Source of the DNA: Synchiropus splendidus
Taxonomy: Eukaryota > Chordata > Actinopteri > Syngnathiformes > Callionymidae
Direction: 5' to 3'
Assembly (NCBI RefSeq): GCF_027744825.2
Contig: NC_071334.1
Coordinates: 1,874,937 to 1,938,936 of the forward strand
DNA: 64,000 bases
Each line of letters begins with the position of its first letter. Within the stretch, counting starts at the first letter, position 1. Of this stretch, positions 44,801-55,855 are shown one piece after another. Below the pieces are notes generated by a model. The model did no database searches, had not been told where the DNA came from, and saw only the letters and a list, made by a program, of their open reading frames with translations. The translations under genes were made by a program, and so were the position numbers.

Positions 44801-45713
44801 CCTTGTGGTCGTTGCCATGGTTACGAGGGAGCCAGCGACCGGCGTCAACAGCGGAGGACCAATTGGACGAGGACGGAGCCCACGTAGAGGAACTTTTGTG
44901 TATAATAACTTTCCTGGTAGTCATTCTCACGAGTAAACGGGCGCGTGGCTGTACACGGGAGGTGTATTTCCAACGAGGGTCAAGAAAGTATCGTCGGAAG
45001 AAAGTTATATCCAAGAATTTATTCCCTGACAGAGGAGTCTAATACATGAGCAGAATTCTGGCTCAGCAACTACGCCTGACTGAGCCTCAGCAGAGGTCCA
45101 GTAGAGCGACAAAAAGCTATCTGAGGTCTTGACCCTTTATACACTAAAGTTTCTCCACGTGGGCTCCGTCCTCGTCCGATTGGTCCTCCGCTGTTGACGC
45201 CAGTCCCGGTCGCTGGCTCCCTCGTAACCATGGCAACGACCACAAGGCATGCTCCCCTGATCTGGACCCAGGTGACTCTTATCAGGACCAGCTCCTTCCA
45301 GCTCTGGAGAAGATGGTACCAGCCTCCTGCGTCTGACCTCTCACTCCACCTGCAACTTCAAGTTCTCACACACACTCAGCCACAATGCCTCATCCAGCAT
45401 TCCTGCATCTGTGAATAACTTTCTTAGTAGCACAAACAACGAATAATATTCACACTGTAGAATAAATGCACTGTTCCCGTTAGTATCAGGAAAAAGAAGG
45501 AAGCAAAGAAACTGAGGGAAAAGCGGAGGAGACGTCGTCAGTCGCCGAACACAATAAGAATATTCCTCAGTAAAAAAAAGAGTCTCCATGTTTAATATCA
45601 TCATCGATGACTAGAAGTGACGGTGAGGAAAAATAAAAAACAGCGATCCAATATCTGCGAACCGGATTTTTCCCAGTCAAAAACAAGGACGTACCTGCTC
45701 TGCGGGTCTCCAT
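41825..45713 (-). CDS. C2H2 zinc-finger protein, gene G (2 exons, 9 fingers, truncated)
   Basis: Exon 1 coding part is 45695-45713 (METRRA plus one base, donor GTACGT). Exon 2 is 41825-43299, for 497 residues. The acidic N-terminal region with five SUMO-type lysines matches gene A. The acidic patch plus C2HC finger is duplicated as a 216-bp tandem unit, so the protein has two C2HC fingers before nine C2H2 fingers. The stop codon lies in a finger linker (HAG then TAA, where GAA is expected), and finger relics continue after it. This indicates a recent nonsense truncation of a longer array. One linker (HLEKPL) has lost a residue pair. The intron holds an inverted pair of LTR-like copies. Parts of the intron near 43381-43563 match the gene I intron. 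Confidence 0.86.
44590..45495. mobile_element. Inverted pair of LTR-like copies in gene G intron
   Basis: 44620-44910 is closely matched by the reverse complement of 45150-45420, giving a large inverted repeat. Each copy matches the + strand copy at 60985-61505. The right copy, read on the - strand, has a TATAAA (45136-45141) and, about 115 bases on, an AATAAA (45018-45023), as expected of a long terminal repeat. The left copy lacks that middle part. No internal coding region was found. Confidence 0.6.
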
Positions 45714-45859
45714 CTGCAGCTTCCGTCTCTCCGTCACAGCAGAGGAAGATGTGGTGGAAACTCGGCAGCAGATGATCGTCACTTATGAATCTTTCCACCT
45801 CTGAAGAACATCTCATCCGCCGGAGGATCCACGAGCAAAGAGCACGAAGCTGCTGCAGA

Positions 45860-45930
45860 GTTCTGGAGAAGAACATGGAGGAGTGGGCGGAGTCAGGCGC
45901 ACAAACATCCGGGTCATTTCCTGCCTTCAC
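45860..45930 (-). promoter_or_regulatory. Promoter of gene G
   Basis: On the - strand, CACCCGGAAATG-like, GACTCCGCCC and CTCCTCCATG elements occur in the same order as in gene F. They lie about 150-210 bases before the ATG at 45713. ETS-like CATTTCC and GGATGT cores flank them. Confidence 0.45.
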
Positions 45931-46317
45931 CCGGAAAGCTCTTTAAACACATCATTTAATCATGAACAAGCGAGTTTATGAAGCAAGAAGGCGTATTTGG
46001 GCGATGCCAAAAGTGGAGTTTCGAATGCGGAAACGCTGGATTCCCGAGTTTCAGACTTAGCAGTGACGTCGCACCCACTGTCCTGGTACTGACATGTCAA
46101 TCAGGTACTTAGGGGGCGGGGACAGTGCCGTAAAGGGTCAGAGTCAAAGACCTCTGGACTGATTATTGAATAACCTCACTTTCCACCCACAACAGAAGAT
46201 AAGCAGTGTATCCAAGTGGTAATAGGATGTAGTGCAACTGTATTTCACTTGGAGAATAAAAATGAACATCGAAATGCAACCGTCCTCCAATAGAGAGGGG
46301 CAGCATCTGCAACACTG

Positions 46318-46385
46318 TAAAAATGAAGACACGTTTCTTCCGATTGAGTAGAAATCTCTGGCAATATTTTCGCAGATCGAAAGTC
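46318..46385 (+). repeat. Dispersed repeat R1, short copy
   Basis: AAATGAAGACACGTTTCTTC followed by AGAAATCTCTGGCAATATTTTC matches the start of R1 at 39173. Confidence 0.45.
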
Positions 46386-46489
46386 TGTGAAATTAAAATG
46401 GCTACTCTGGAAAGCGCCACTGTGGCAGGCGTGCGAGCTGCACGACAAGGTGCTGGTTCATTTCCATTTGCAGTCGGCATCGCAGGAAG

Positions 46490-46640
46490 CAGAGGGGCCA
46501 CAGAGACCAGAGACTGGAAGCTTTTTCTGGCCATGAGAACCATGGAATTCTGGCCCCAAGCTGGACAAAGGAGATAAAGTGGCTTCCTAAACTGTGACGC
46601 AAACATGGTCACTGAGGGCAGGCGAAAGGATTGTCTCCAG
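46490..46640 (-). repeat. Segment shared with the 3' flank of gene J
   Basis: This stretch, including CTAAACTGTGACGCAAACATGGTCAC-like and GAAAGGATTGTCTCCAGTA sequence, matches 58830-58990. The latter lies next to finger relics, so this is probably an old ZNF 3' flank left by duplication. Confidence 0.45.
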
Positions 46641-47612
46641 TACACTTCCTGGAGCCTCGTGCACCACCAACCCACGTGACAGGAAAAGCTCCAAAAGCCA
46701 CTTGTAGGAATGGAATCTACAATGTGTTTGATCTGGAACAAAACAATTCCAGATTGATCAAGCCTGTGGACACCAGCGGTACACGTGCAAGTGAGTAGTC
46801 TGAGATGGTGAATCCCGTCGGTCATCACACTCGTGCAGACACGCCTCCACTTGACCATGGTTTAAATGGCAGAGAGGGCAGAGAAGAGGAACTGTACTGC
46901 TCCATCTGTGTGTGCGCTCAGTGCGAGAACACAGAGTTAACAGCGAGCCGAACTCGTTGCCGCGTGCGAATATTATCTTAAACTTCTACACAATTTACAA
47001 ACATACTTCAACTGGTGCGTCTCCACCTGAGAACAGAACAGCGCACATGGCGCTGGTCGTTGTGTCATCCAGATCACGGCTGCAGTCACAGCTTGATCCA
47101 TGAACAGAGCATCTCCCACATCCAGGAAGGAACAAAGGAAAAATGTGGTTGGGAACATTAAAGGTGCGACTTAAAAAAAAATAAAATGCTGTGTGGCTGA
47201 ATGGAACAACTGCTGTTCATCTTGGGTTGGAGGAAAGATCCTACTCATAAATAAAAAAAAGAATTGTTTGATATCAAACTCAGCTTCCAAAAAATGTGTT
47301 GCATGTATATCGTATAGGTGGCATCATGAGTGTAACAAAACTATGTGGCATTATGCCTGATGGAGCGTTACACACTCCCAACAGACCCAGCTGTGCCATC
47401 GACATGTGACACTGCAGGTCGAATAAGATGCAGCGCTGGTGAGTTTTATTCAGACGGTTACATTTGAACTCAAACAAACAGACAATGAAAACAGACAATA
47501 ATGTGACGGCTCTTCAAGAACTCTGAAACACAAGCCAGAGGTGGAGTTGCCGGGCCCATCGCCGCAGAATCATCCAGACACCAAACACAGCAACTCACCA
47601 ACATCGCAAATG

Positions 47613-47613
<1 letters not shown>
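46641..47613. other. Intergenic, no gene recognised
   Basis: The 231-residue - strand frame at 46163-46858 overlaps repeats and has no family features, so it was not called. Confidence 0.35.

Positions 47614-47695
<82 letters not shown>
47614..47695. repeat. (TA)n microsatellite
   Basis: An uninterrupted TA run of about 82 bases. Such tracts are unstable and may be mis-sized in the assembly. Confidence 0.95.
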
Positions 47696-47696
<1 letters not shown>

Positions 47697-48411
47697 GCCT
47701 CTGTTCTGCCACTAGACTTGGTGTGTACGAATGGTCGCAGGTGTTTGCTTGTTCCTAAACAAAGGTAATAGACAAATACCAAACTTTTGGGGATGGGGGC
47801 CATTTTGGTAGTTAGTATACAAATTCCGTCTGTACAACAGATTTATGCAACTCACAGAGTACAGTGTTCCAGAACTTGAACACATCCTCGTGATTGTGAG
47901 GGAGTGACAGGCGTGTCATTTTGAGCATCATGATGTCAGCAGAGGCAGCTTCCCCAATCCACAATTTACCGCCAAAACTTCTTATGGACACCTCCACCGG
48001 CTGGTATTAGTTGACTCCAGCTGTGCACGGCACGTACGGGATATGTGAGTCATAGGAATCAAAACTCCATGCTAATCGGGGATTTGCACAGAGCACTTTG
48101 TACGTTGGCTGCGAGAAAAGGAGGGACTCTCCTGTATGTTCGGCGTAGCTTGACATCACGGAGTGATGATGCAAGTGAGGCAGAGACATTAGACTCATGT
48201 TTAACATCCAACCTGTATCATTATCATCATTAGTTATCATCTTTCCAAATAGTTATCTGTTTGGTTCCTCATACATTGCTAAACGCTAGTTTTCATATAC
48301 AGTTCTGTCGGACCCACAGTCAACTCACATAGCTAAAGCGAGAGCTGCCACAGTGACTCCATTTACAAAACGCAAGGAGACAGTCTTTACGAGTCAGGGA
48401 CCAGATGGGTG
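47696..48411. other. 3' flank of gene H
   Basis: No gene recognised and no close poly(A) hexamer identified. Confidence 0.35.
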
Positions 48412-50292
48412 TCACAGCGCCGTGACTGCATTTGTGGTAACAGAAATGTCGCACTTCTGCCACACACAAACATTTTCTGACGTGTGAAGTCTCAAGTGAA
48501 TGCTTAGGTCCCTGCTATGTGAGAAACATATTCCACAATGAGAGCATCGAAATGGAATTTCTCTCGAATGAACTCTCAAATGAGTCCTAAGGTTCCCACT
48601 CTGTGAAAAACATTTTCCACAGTGAGAGCAACTGAATGGTTTTTCTCCAGTGTGAATTCTTGTGTGGGCGGTCAGTCGATATTTCTGTGTAAAACATTTG
48701 CCGCACTGAGAGCATATGAAAGGTTTTTCTCCAACGTGACTTCTCATGTGTATCTTCAGGGAATGGTTCTGTGTAAAACTTTGACCACACTGAGAGCAGG
48801 TGAAGGGCTTTTCTCCGGTATGACTCCTCATGTGATCCTTCAGATAATGGCTCCGCGCAAAGCATTTACCACACTGAGAGCAACTGAAAGGTTTTTCTCC
48901 AGTGTGAATTCTCATGTGGGCCTTTAGATGTCCACTCTGCGCAAAACATTTACCACACTGAGAGCAGACAAAAGGCTTTTCTCCAGTATGAACTCTCAGA
49001 TGAGTTTTCAGGTCCCCTCTGTGCGAAAAACATTTATCACAATGAGAACAGATTAAAGGTTTTTCTCCATGGTGACTTCTCATGTGGGCCATGAGTTGTT
49101 TACTCTGCGTAAAACACTGACCACACTGAGAGCAGCTGACAGGTGTTTTTCCAGCATCAGCGTGACATCTCATGTGAAGAGTCAGATCGTGTCTCTTTTC
49201 AAAACACTTTCCACAAACTGAACAAGTCAGAGGTCCCCTGCAGGATTTCATATGTCGATTCAATCCAGACTTTGAAGAACATTTAGTCCCACATCCAGAG
49301 CAGGTCAGTAATTCGTGATCATCAGCTTCCATCCCACTGACACAAACATCCAGATTCTCCACAGACTTAAAACCTTCCCTCCAGTCCTCACTGTCATCCG
49401 TGTCAGAGTCAGAACAAGGCGACCTCTGGTGGTCAGGGAGGAGAGGTGTATCCAAGTCACTGGCTGCTTCTGCTCCTCCACAGGTGTCTCCATCAGCTTC
49501 TGTCTTCATGTGTTGAGTCCAGCTGCTGGTTGCTCCATCATCTTCACTCTTCACCTGGACAGGAGTGAGGGAGAACTGGGTGGCCTCTTCTTTGATTTGG
49601 TCTAGATCTTCTTCTTCTGGTTCTTCTTTAATGAGAGGAGGTTCTTGTCCCTCCTGATCCAGACTGGAGCTGCACTCCTGCTGCTCAGGAGCATCTTCTT
49701 CTTCTTCTTTCATCACCAGCAGCTGCTGGACACCTGCAGGGACACACACACCTCAGTGACTGAACAATCCAGGTACTTGAAGTCTTGTTCTCCATTTCCC
49801 TCTCTGCGTCCATTCTCCACTGGCACACAGCCTGCTCTGCTGGCCCCACCTGACCACTGTTGCGGCTGACAACAGTGGAACAGCTGGAGCTTCATCCAGC
49901 TGCTGAAAGCAATGACTCTGAAACACCACTGCCTCAGACATTTAGTTTGCAAGAGAGATACGACCCCAAACGTACACAGGAGTCAGAGACATTCAGAGTT
50001 GTTAGCGGCTCACAGCTGGAAGAAGAGAAAAGAGCTGAAGTGCAAATGCAGCCCCGGGCCCCGGTCACCGACGCTGAGTTCGCGTCTGTTGAGCAGTCGA
50101 TCTCGTGCGTCACTGTCGTCGTCTCACAGCAAAAGAATTCCCGAACAAGTTTCGAATGGAATCAACAATGTTGAATTTAAATAGTGAATAGCCGAAAGTC
50201 ACAGAACTGTATGACATATTTTCTCGTGATTGGAATAAACGATAAGACACTTCGGATTTGTGCGTGCGTGCACCTGCTCTCCGGGTCTCCAT
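48412..50292 (-). CDS. C2H2 zinc-finger protein, gene H (2 exons, 9 fingers)
   Basis: Exon 1 coding part is 50274-50292 (METRRA plus one base, donor GTGCAC). Exon 2 is 48412-49733. The intron, at 540 bases, is the shortest in the family. The product is 446 residues. The N-terminal acidic region carries MKEE, IKEE, IKEE, VKSE and MKTE. A C2HC finger follows, then nine C2H2 fingers, all with intact ligands. The finger 1-2 linker (ADAGKTPV) is lengthened. After finger 9 a unique tail of about 25 residues ([10 protein letters not shown]...) replaces the usual short end, which suggests loss of further fingers. Confidence 0.88.
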
Positions 50293-50454
50293 CTGCAGCA
50301 GGATCCTCTTCCTTCCGTCTCTCCTTCACAGCAGAGGAAGATGTGGTGGAAACTCGGCAGCAGATGATCGTCACTTATGAATCTTTCCACCTCTGAAGAA
50401 CATTTCATCCGCCGGAGGATCCACGGACAAAGAGCACGAAGCGGCTTCAGAGTT

Positions 50455-50515
50455 TTGGCAGAACAAAATGGAGGAGTGGGCGGCAAACAATGACGTCACT
50501 TCCTGCCCTCATCCG
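50455..50515 (-). promoter_or_regulatory. Promoter of gene H, with CRE
   Basis: A full CRE TGACGTCA (50491-50498) abuts an ETS-type CTTCCTG core. The CCGCCC plus CTCCTCCAT module lies downstream in the direction of transcription, as in genes F and G. Confidence 0.5.
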
Positions 50516-51359
50516 GAAACGAAGCCTTCATCAGCGTAAATTTAACATTTAATGTTGACGATTCAGGTAAAAATTCACACTTGACTCAGCGATGTCGTCG
50601 TCGAGCGGTCAAAACAGCAGAGCCACGTGTTTCTGAATGAAAGGAGCAAACGGCGTTTGTCGACTGATTCTAATTGTTAATGTGTGAAATCCAACCACGA
50701 TGGTATCACATGCCGAGTCATAGCTGACGTCACAGCCCCGCATAGAAAAGTCGTTTGTCGCTTGCAAAAGCAACTTATTCAGAGAAAACGTCCCCAACAG
50801 TCTCATTTTTGTTTCCGGGGTAAATGCGACAGATCGAAGACAACTTGATGCTCTCAGATAGAAACAGACTAAAGACATCAGACGCAACGTTTCATCAGGT
50901 TTCTTTTTATTATTGTGAAATATTCAGAGAACAACCTGCAGTTTACTGATGTTAAACAAGCGAACTCCAAGTTAACTCAGCCCTGAGATGTTAATGACGC
51001 CAGCTTGAACCAACAATTCACTTTATTTCATCATGACTGTGAGAGCTGGTGACTCAACTCAATAAACTGACGCTGGGTGAAGCTCAAATCCACAGATCAG
51101 CCGCCAAATAAACCGGATACAATCGAATGATCAACAACACTGCTGTGAGCAGGTGGACCTCTTCAGCGCAGACACCAAGTTATAGCAGAAAATCTGGCTG
51201 TGGAGTAAACACGAGAAACAAACCAAAGTATTTACTCCAACTGGTCCGAAGGTCTCAAGAGGGATCTTCAGTTCTTGAAGGCCAATTTATCAATGTGTGT
51301 AGAAAAGGTTCCTAAATTCAGTGGGATATGAAAACTAGAATGTGACCTTAAATTGTTTT
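50516..51359. other. Spacer between genes H and I
   Basis: No gene recognised. AATAAA on the - strand at 51022-51027 is a candidate poly(A) signal for gene I. Confidence 0.4.
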
Positions 51360-51440
51360 TTTAAAATCCAGATTTATCACACACGTGGACTCCAGTTGTC
51401 TCCACAGACATTTGCCACAGTGACAGCAACTGACGGGTTC
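51360..51440 (-). pseudogene. Finger relic downstream of the gene I stop
   Basis: After the stop the frame reads EPVSCCHCGKCLWRQLEST, a finger with both cysteines but no histidines. Confidence 0.55.
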
Positions 51441-53603
51441 TTAACCAGTGTGAGTTCTAATGTGCTTCTTCAGGGAATGGCTGCAGGTAAAGCTTTGACC
51501 ACACTGAGAGCATCTGAAGTGCTGGTCTCCAGTGTGACCTCTCACGTGAGCTTTCAGGGTCCCACGCTGTGTGAAGCATTCACCACACTGGAAGCAGACA
51601 AAAGGTTTTTCTCCATGAACTTTCAGATGAGTTGCAAGGTCAGCACTCTGCGAAAAACATTTACCACAGTGAGAGCAGCTGAATGGTGCTTTTCCAGCGT
51701 GACGTTTCATGTGAATGATCAGATAGCGTTTCCTTAAAAAAGACTTTAGACAAATAGAACAAGTCAGAGGTCCACTGCAGGATTTCATGTGTCGATTCAG
51801 TCCAGTCTTTGAAGCACATTTCTTCCCACATCCAGAGCAGATCAGCGATTCATCAGCTTCATCTTCCTTCTCACTGACATGAACGTCTGGAGTCCCCACA
51901 GTACCTGATTGAGTGGTGTCTCTCCAGTCCTCACTGTCTTCCGTGTCAGAGTCAGAACAAGGCGACCTCTGGTGGTCAGGGAGGAGAGGTGTATCCAAGT
52001 CACTGGCTGCTTCTGCTCCTCCACAGGTGTCTCCATCAGCTTCTGTCTTCATGTGTTGAGTCCAGCTGCTGGTTGCTCCATCATCTTCACTCTTCACCTG
52101 GACAGGAGTGAGGGAGAACTGGGTGGCCTCTTCTTTGATTTGGTCGAGATCTTCTTCTTCTGGTTCTTCTTTAATGAGAGGAGGTTCTTGTCCCTCCTGA
52201 TCCAGACTGGAGCTGCACTCCTGCTGCTCAGTAGCATCTTCTTCTTCTTTCATCACCACCAGCAGCTGCTGGACACCTGCAGGGACACACACACCTGAGT
52301 CACTTAACTAATCCAAGTATTTCTGAAGTCTTGTTGCACGTTGACATATCTTCAGCAGGATGCTCTTGTTTGAATTTCTAGTTAAATCTACATTTCTTCT
52401 ACTGCGCTGCACAACTATTTGACCCCTCTGGCTGCATCAGTGTTTCACTCAGAGTCACAGGATCTACGCTCTACCTCCCCCACACTTCCCACTGCCACTG
52501 GCAAAGAAATGGCTCGGTCATTTGGAAGTGGTTAGGCGTGAAAGTTCCAGACAAGCAGCAACAAACTGTGCTGAACATTGAACATTGAAAAAACTGCAAA
52601 GAACATTGATAACATGTTGAATTCAACAAATCTCTTCCGTCACATTGAGTGTCAGACTGCGTGCTGCGACCCGGACAAGATGGCGTCCACAGCCTGTGTC
52701 TCGCTGTGGAAATGTCCTCTGCTGCACTGTTGGAGAGCCATCTCTGGTCGGCACAGCAGGATTTGTTGGTCAGGTACTGAGAAGGCTCTCAGAGCAGCAC
52801 AGCGGGTGACTGGCCAGGTCAGGGTCAGCTCTGGGGTGTCAGTATGGCTGTGGCAACCACCGCTCAGACTTACTGAAAACAGCGGGTCTGTTTGGTGAGC
52901 ATGAGGCTGCGATCTATTATGTTTGACTTTAAAAGCCTCGTAAAAATAAGTCACACCACGAAGGTCCTCCAGAAAAGTCCATTGTCTTCATAGCTCCCGA
53001 CTTGTATTTAAACACATTTGAAATTCTATTCATACAACTGGATTTAGAACTTGAATGTTGATGAACAAGGACCCAGCAGAAGCAGGGGAGTCACATGCCA
53101 CCAGGGGGAAAAAAATCACCATGTTTTCGGAAGGAAGTGGGAACTTGTGTCAAATGGAGCCAAAAAGCTGAATATGCACCGTTCATGGATTCAACAGAAG
53201 CTGAGCTCATGGAGGAAACTGGTGTCTCCGCAAGAGGAATGAACAAAATGACAACACACTTTGACCTTCTTATTTCTGTTCTTTAAAATGTGGTTTATAA
53301 AAATGAAAAAACATGTGCAACTGAACCCTTTATTTCCCTTTAGGTGCCTCTCTGAGAACGGTTTTAGGCTTTATAGCGGTGAGGAACAAGTTCATACTGG
53401 AAATACTTTGGAACGGTTTTTATGGAGTATCAAAACCTGAGATGTCGGTGTCATGACACCAGAGTCCAGCGTGACTCTGTCGAATTCAATCATTTGAACG
53501 GCAGTGTCACATTTCCTGAACACATTTGAAAAATATTTATGGTCCGGAAAAGTGCTCAGTGTGGGTGCGTGCGTGTGCGTGCACCTGCTCTGCGGGTCTC
53601 CAT
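51441..53603 (-). CDS. C2H2 zinc-finger protein, gene I (2 exons, 4 fingers, truncated)
   Basis: Exon 1 coding part is 53585-53603 (METRRA plus one base, donor GTGCAC). Exon 2 is 51441-52276, for 284 residues. One extra valine codon is present in LLVVMKEEE. The acidic region keeps the SUMO-type lysines. A C2HC finger and only four C2H2 fingers follow, making this the shortest array in the window that still has fingers. The linker between fingers 2 and 3 is shortened (VHGEKPF). The stop follows HTG in a linker position, and a degenerate finger is found immediately after it, so the array was cut by a nonsense change. With four fingers it could still bind DNA. Confidence 0.83.
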
Positions 53604-53754
53604 CCGCAGCTTCCGTCTCTCCTTCACAGCAGAGGAAGATGTGGTGGAAACTCGGCAGCAGATGATCGTCACTTATGAATCTTTCCACCTCTGAAGAACA
53701 TTTCATCCGCCGGAGGATCCACGAGCAAAGAGCACGAAGCTGCTGCAGAGTTCT

Positions 53755-53815
53755 GGGAGAAGAACATGGCGGAGTGGGCGGAGTCAGGCGCATAAAGAAC
53801 ACGTCACTTCCGGTC
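53755..53815 (-). promoter_or_regulatory. Promoter of gene I
   Basis: On the - strand, an ETS site ACCGGAAGT (53805-53813) is followed by CCGCCC (53776-53781) and a YY1-type CCGCCATGTT (53763-53772). No TATA box is seen. Confidence 0.5.
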
Positions 53816-53900
53816 CTCACCCGGACGCGAGCCTGTGCAACTCGAGCAACTCTGCAGATGTTGTTGAGATGTTCATCCACCGGTTGAAGGCATAAAGTGA

Positions 53901-54403
53901 CTGTAATATATTGATATATTTACTTAGTTCAGGTATTTAGTAAAGCTTGTTCTGTGGGTATTGTTGAATATGTTGTTATTAAGTTGCTGTATAATTGTGT
54001 GGTGGAGTTCGTAAGGTACGTGCGCTGTGGCACTAGAGTGACGCTATATAATAAAGAAACGTGCAAGTAACGTCCACACGAGTCTCCGTCTCTTTTCAGT
54101 CCGCTTACAAACCGGTCTCGGAGCGCATCATTTAGGTGTGCGCCAAAATCACAATGCGTCGACAGTTGTTTTAATGCCACAATATAGTCCGCAATTGACT
54201 CCTCCCCTTTAAATAAAAACCCCCTTTTTATTTATTCTACTTAGAACATAACTATATTTCCCTACACGTAAACAATATTTTCCTTAGTTATTATAAATCC
54301 TTCAACAACAGTTACACTAACTTAAACTTAACATATTCAACAATACCCACAGAACAATCTTTACTAAATACCGGAACTAAGTAAATATATCAATATATTA
54401 CAG
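53901..54403. mobile_element. 503-bp element with ~90-bp terminal inverted repeats
   Basis: CTGTAATATATTGATATAT at 53901 is matched by its reverse complement ending at 54403. The similarity continues for about 90 bases on each side (through TCTGTGGGTATTGTTGAATA). No transposase frame is present. It is inserted just upstream of the gene I promoter, between two first-exon copies. The superfamily was not determined. Confidence 0.75.
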
Positions 54404-54902
54404 TGACCCGAATCATTTGTCGTCTAAGGAACACTTCTAACCCTTATGTGGACGCCTCATCTGTTGATGGTTCAGACAACACCTCTGTTGCTCTTTACCC
54501 TCTGGAACGTTCCTACTCTCCTATCACATCACATTTTTGTGTTTCACAGAGACGTGGTTGAGCGATCTGATCCCGGACACTGCGGGACAAAACTTGGGAG
54601 GGAAACATTTTACAACCTCGCATTCTGGTTGCTGTGAATATGTGACAAGTGATACCTCCGTTCAGCTCTGATCGATGAACCCCAAAGAGGCTCATGTGCC
54701 ACGCATCACATCAACACACTTTTGTCAGGCGACAGGCGAAGTCAAACTCAGGTCAAAATCAAAATAAAAAACAAACCTATTCGCTTGTCCTGCATCGGTA
54801 TCAACTACTGAAACGTTACAGATTCGTTTGCAGCATCCCACAACGACAACGCATTTAAACTCGCCTTATTCTGGGCCCTGAACGCACAGACCGTGTGTGT
54901 AC

Positions 54903-54975
54903 CTGCTCTCTCCTTCACAGCAGAGGAATGTGTGGTGGAAACTAGGCAGTGAATCTTTCCATCTCTGAAGAACAT
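54903..54975 (-). CDS. Orphan ZNF first exon with altered reading frame
   Basis: This first-exon copy has lost the METRRA start by deletion. An upstream ATG (54975), which in sister exons opens a 10-codon frame ending in TGA, is here open through to the donor because a second deletion removed that stop. It would encode MFFRDGKIHC and 14 more residues, ending KERA plus one base at a GTACAC donor. The phase fits the gene I acceptor. Whether it is transcribed is unknown. Confidence 0.4.
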
Positions 54976-55855
54976 CTCATCCGCCGGAGGATCCACGAGC
55001 AAAGAGCACGAAGCTGCTGCAGAGTTCTGGAGAAGAACACGGCGGAATCTGTAGTACACAAGAGGAGGAGAAGTCTCTGTTCCGTCTCTACATCAGCGCC
55101 AGTCCATCCGTCTCCGTTGGAGAGGATTATCCCGGGAAGCGCGATCCTCTTCGACGAAGGCGAACGAGCGCACCGTGCGGCACGTTTCCCTCTCCTCCTC
55201 AGTTTCTTCCGCCCCGCCAAAAGATGAACCAACTCCGAAAGTGACACCAAAAAACTGACACCGACTGAAGTGCCTTGCTTGAGGTCCTTCAAACACAATC
55301 CATCCTGGACTCACATTTTGCGTTGCCTTCCAATGAAAGCTGGTCACTTGTGCTTCAGCAAGAAACTGAATGAGCCAACATCAGCACGACCTTATAGCCC
55401 TCCCCTGTCTGAAGGTGTTTTCACAGTTTTCCATCCTGAACAACCGTCTGAACAAAACTGTTTTCTTCTGTATCAAAACAGCTTCAGACTGTTTCGAGTA
55501 TTTACTCATACTTCACCTGAATAAAACACAAAACTATTCTCTATTCTTTAACAGGAAACACAGGATTGAGTTACATGGAACTGTTTACAAATCATAATAT
55601 TTTTATCAACCACATTTAAAGAACCGAAGTAACTCAGTTTAAGTTATTAGCCCATTCAGTGTTGTTAGTATTGAAGATGCGTGTAAGCATGTATCATTAT
55701 TATTGTCTTTTTTTCTTTTTATAAAAGAATAGGCTGAAATCATTTTAAAATAATTCTTATGAAATTAAAATAAACAAAAATAATCATCTAATAATTTATT
55801 TTCATTGAAAAACATGTCTTAAAGACTATTTATGTAATAGTTTAAAAAATAGTAT
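54976..55855. other. 5' flank of the orphan first exon, no gene recognised
   Basis: The leader similarity to other ZNF first exons continues to about 55050. Beyond it no gene was recognised. Confidence 0.35.

Noticed and set aside
46163..46858. 231-residue - strand frame
   Set aside because: It crosses two different repeats, lacks any recognisable domain and has no splice or promoter context.
47541..47803. Frames with long Tyr-Ile repeats
   Set aside because: They are translations of the (TA)n microsatellite in both directions.
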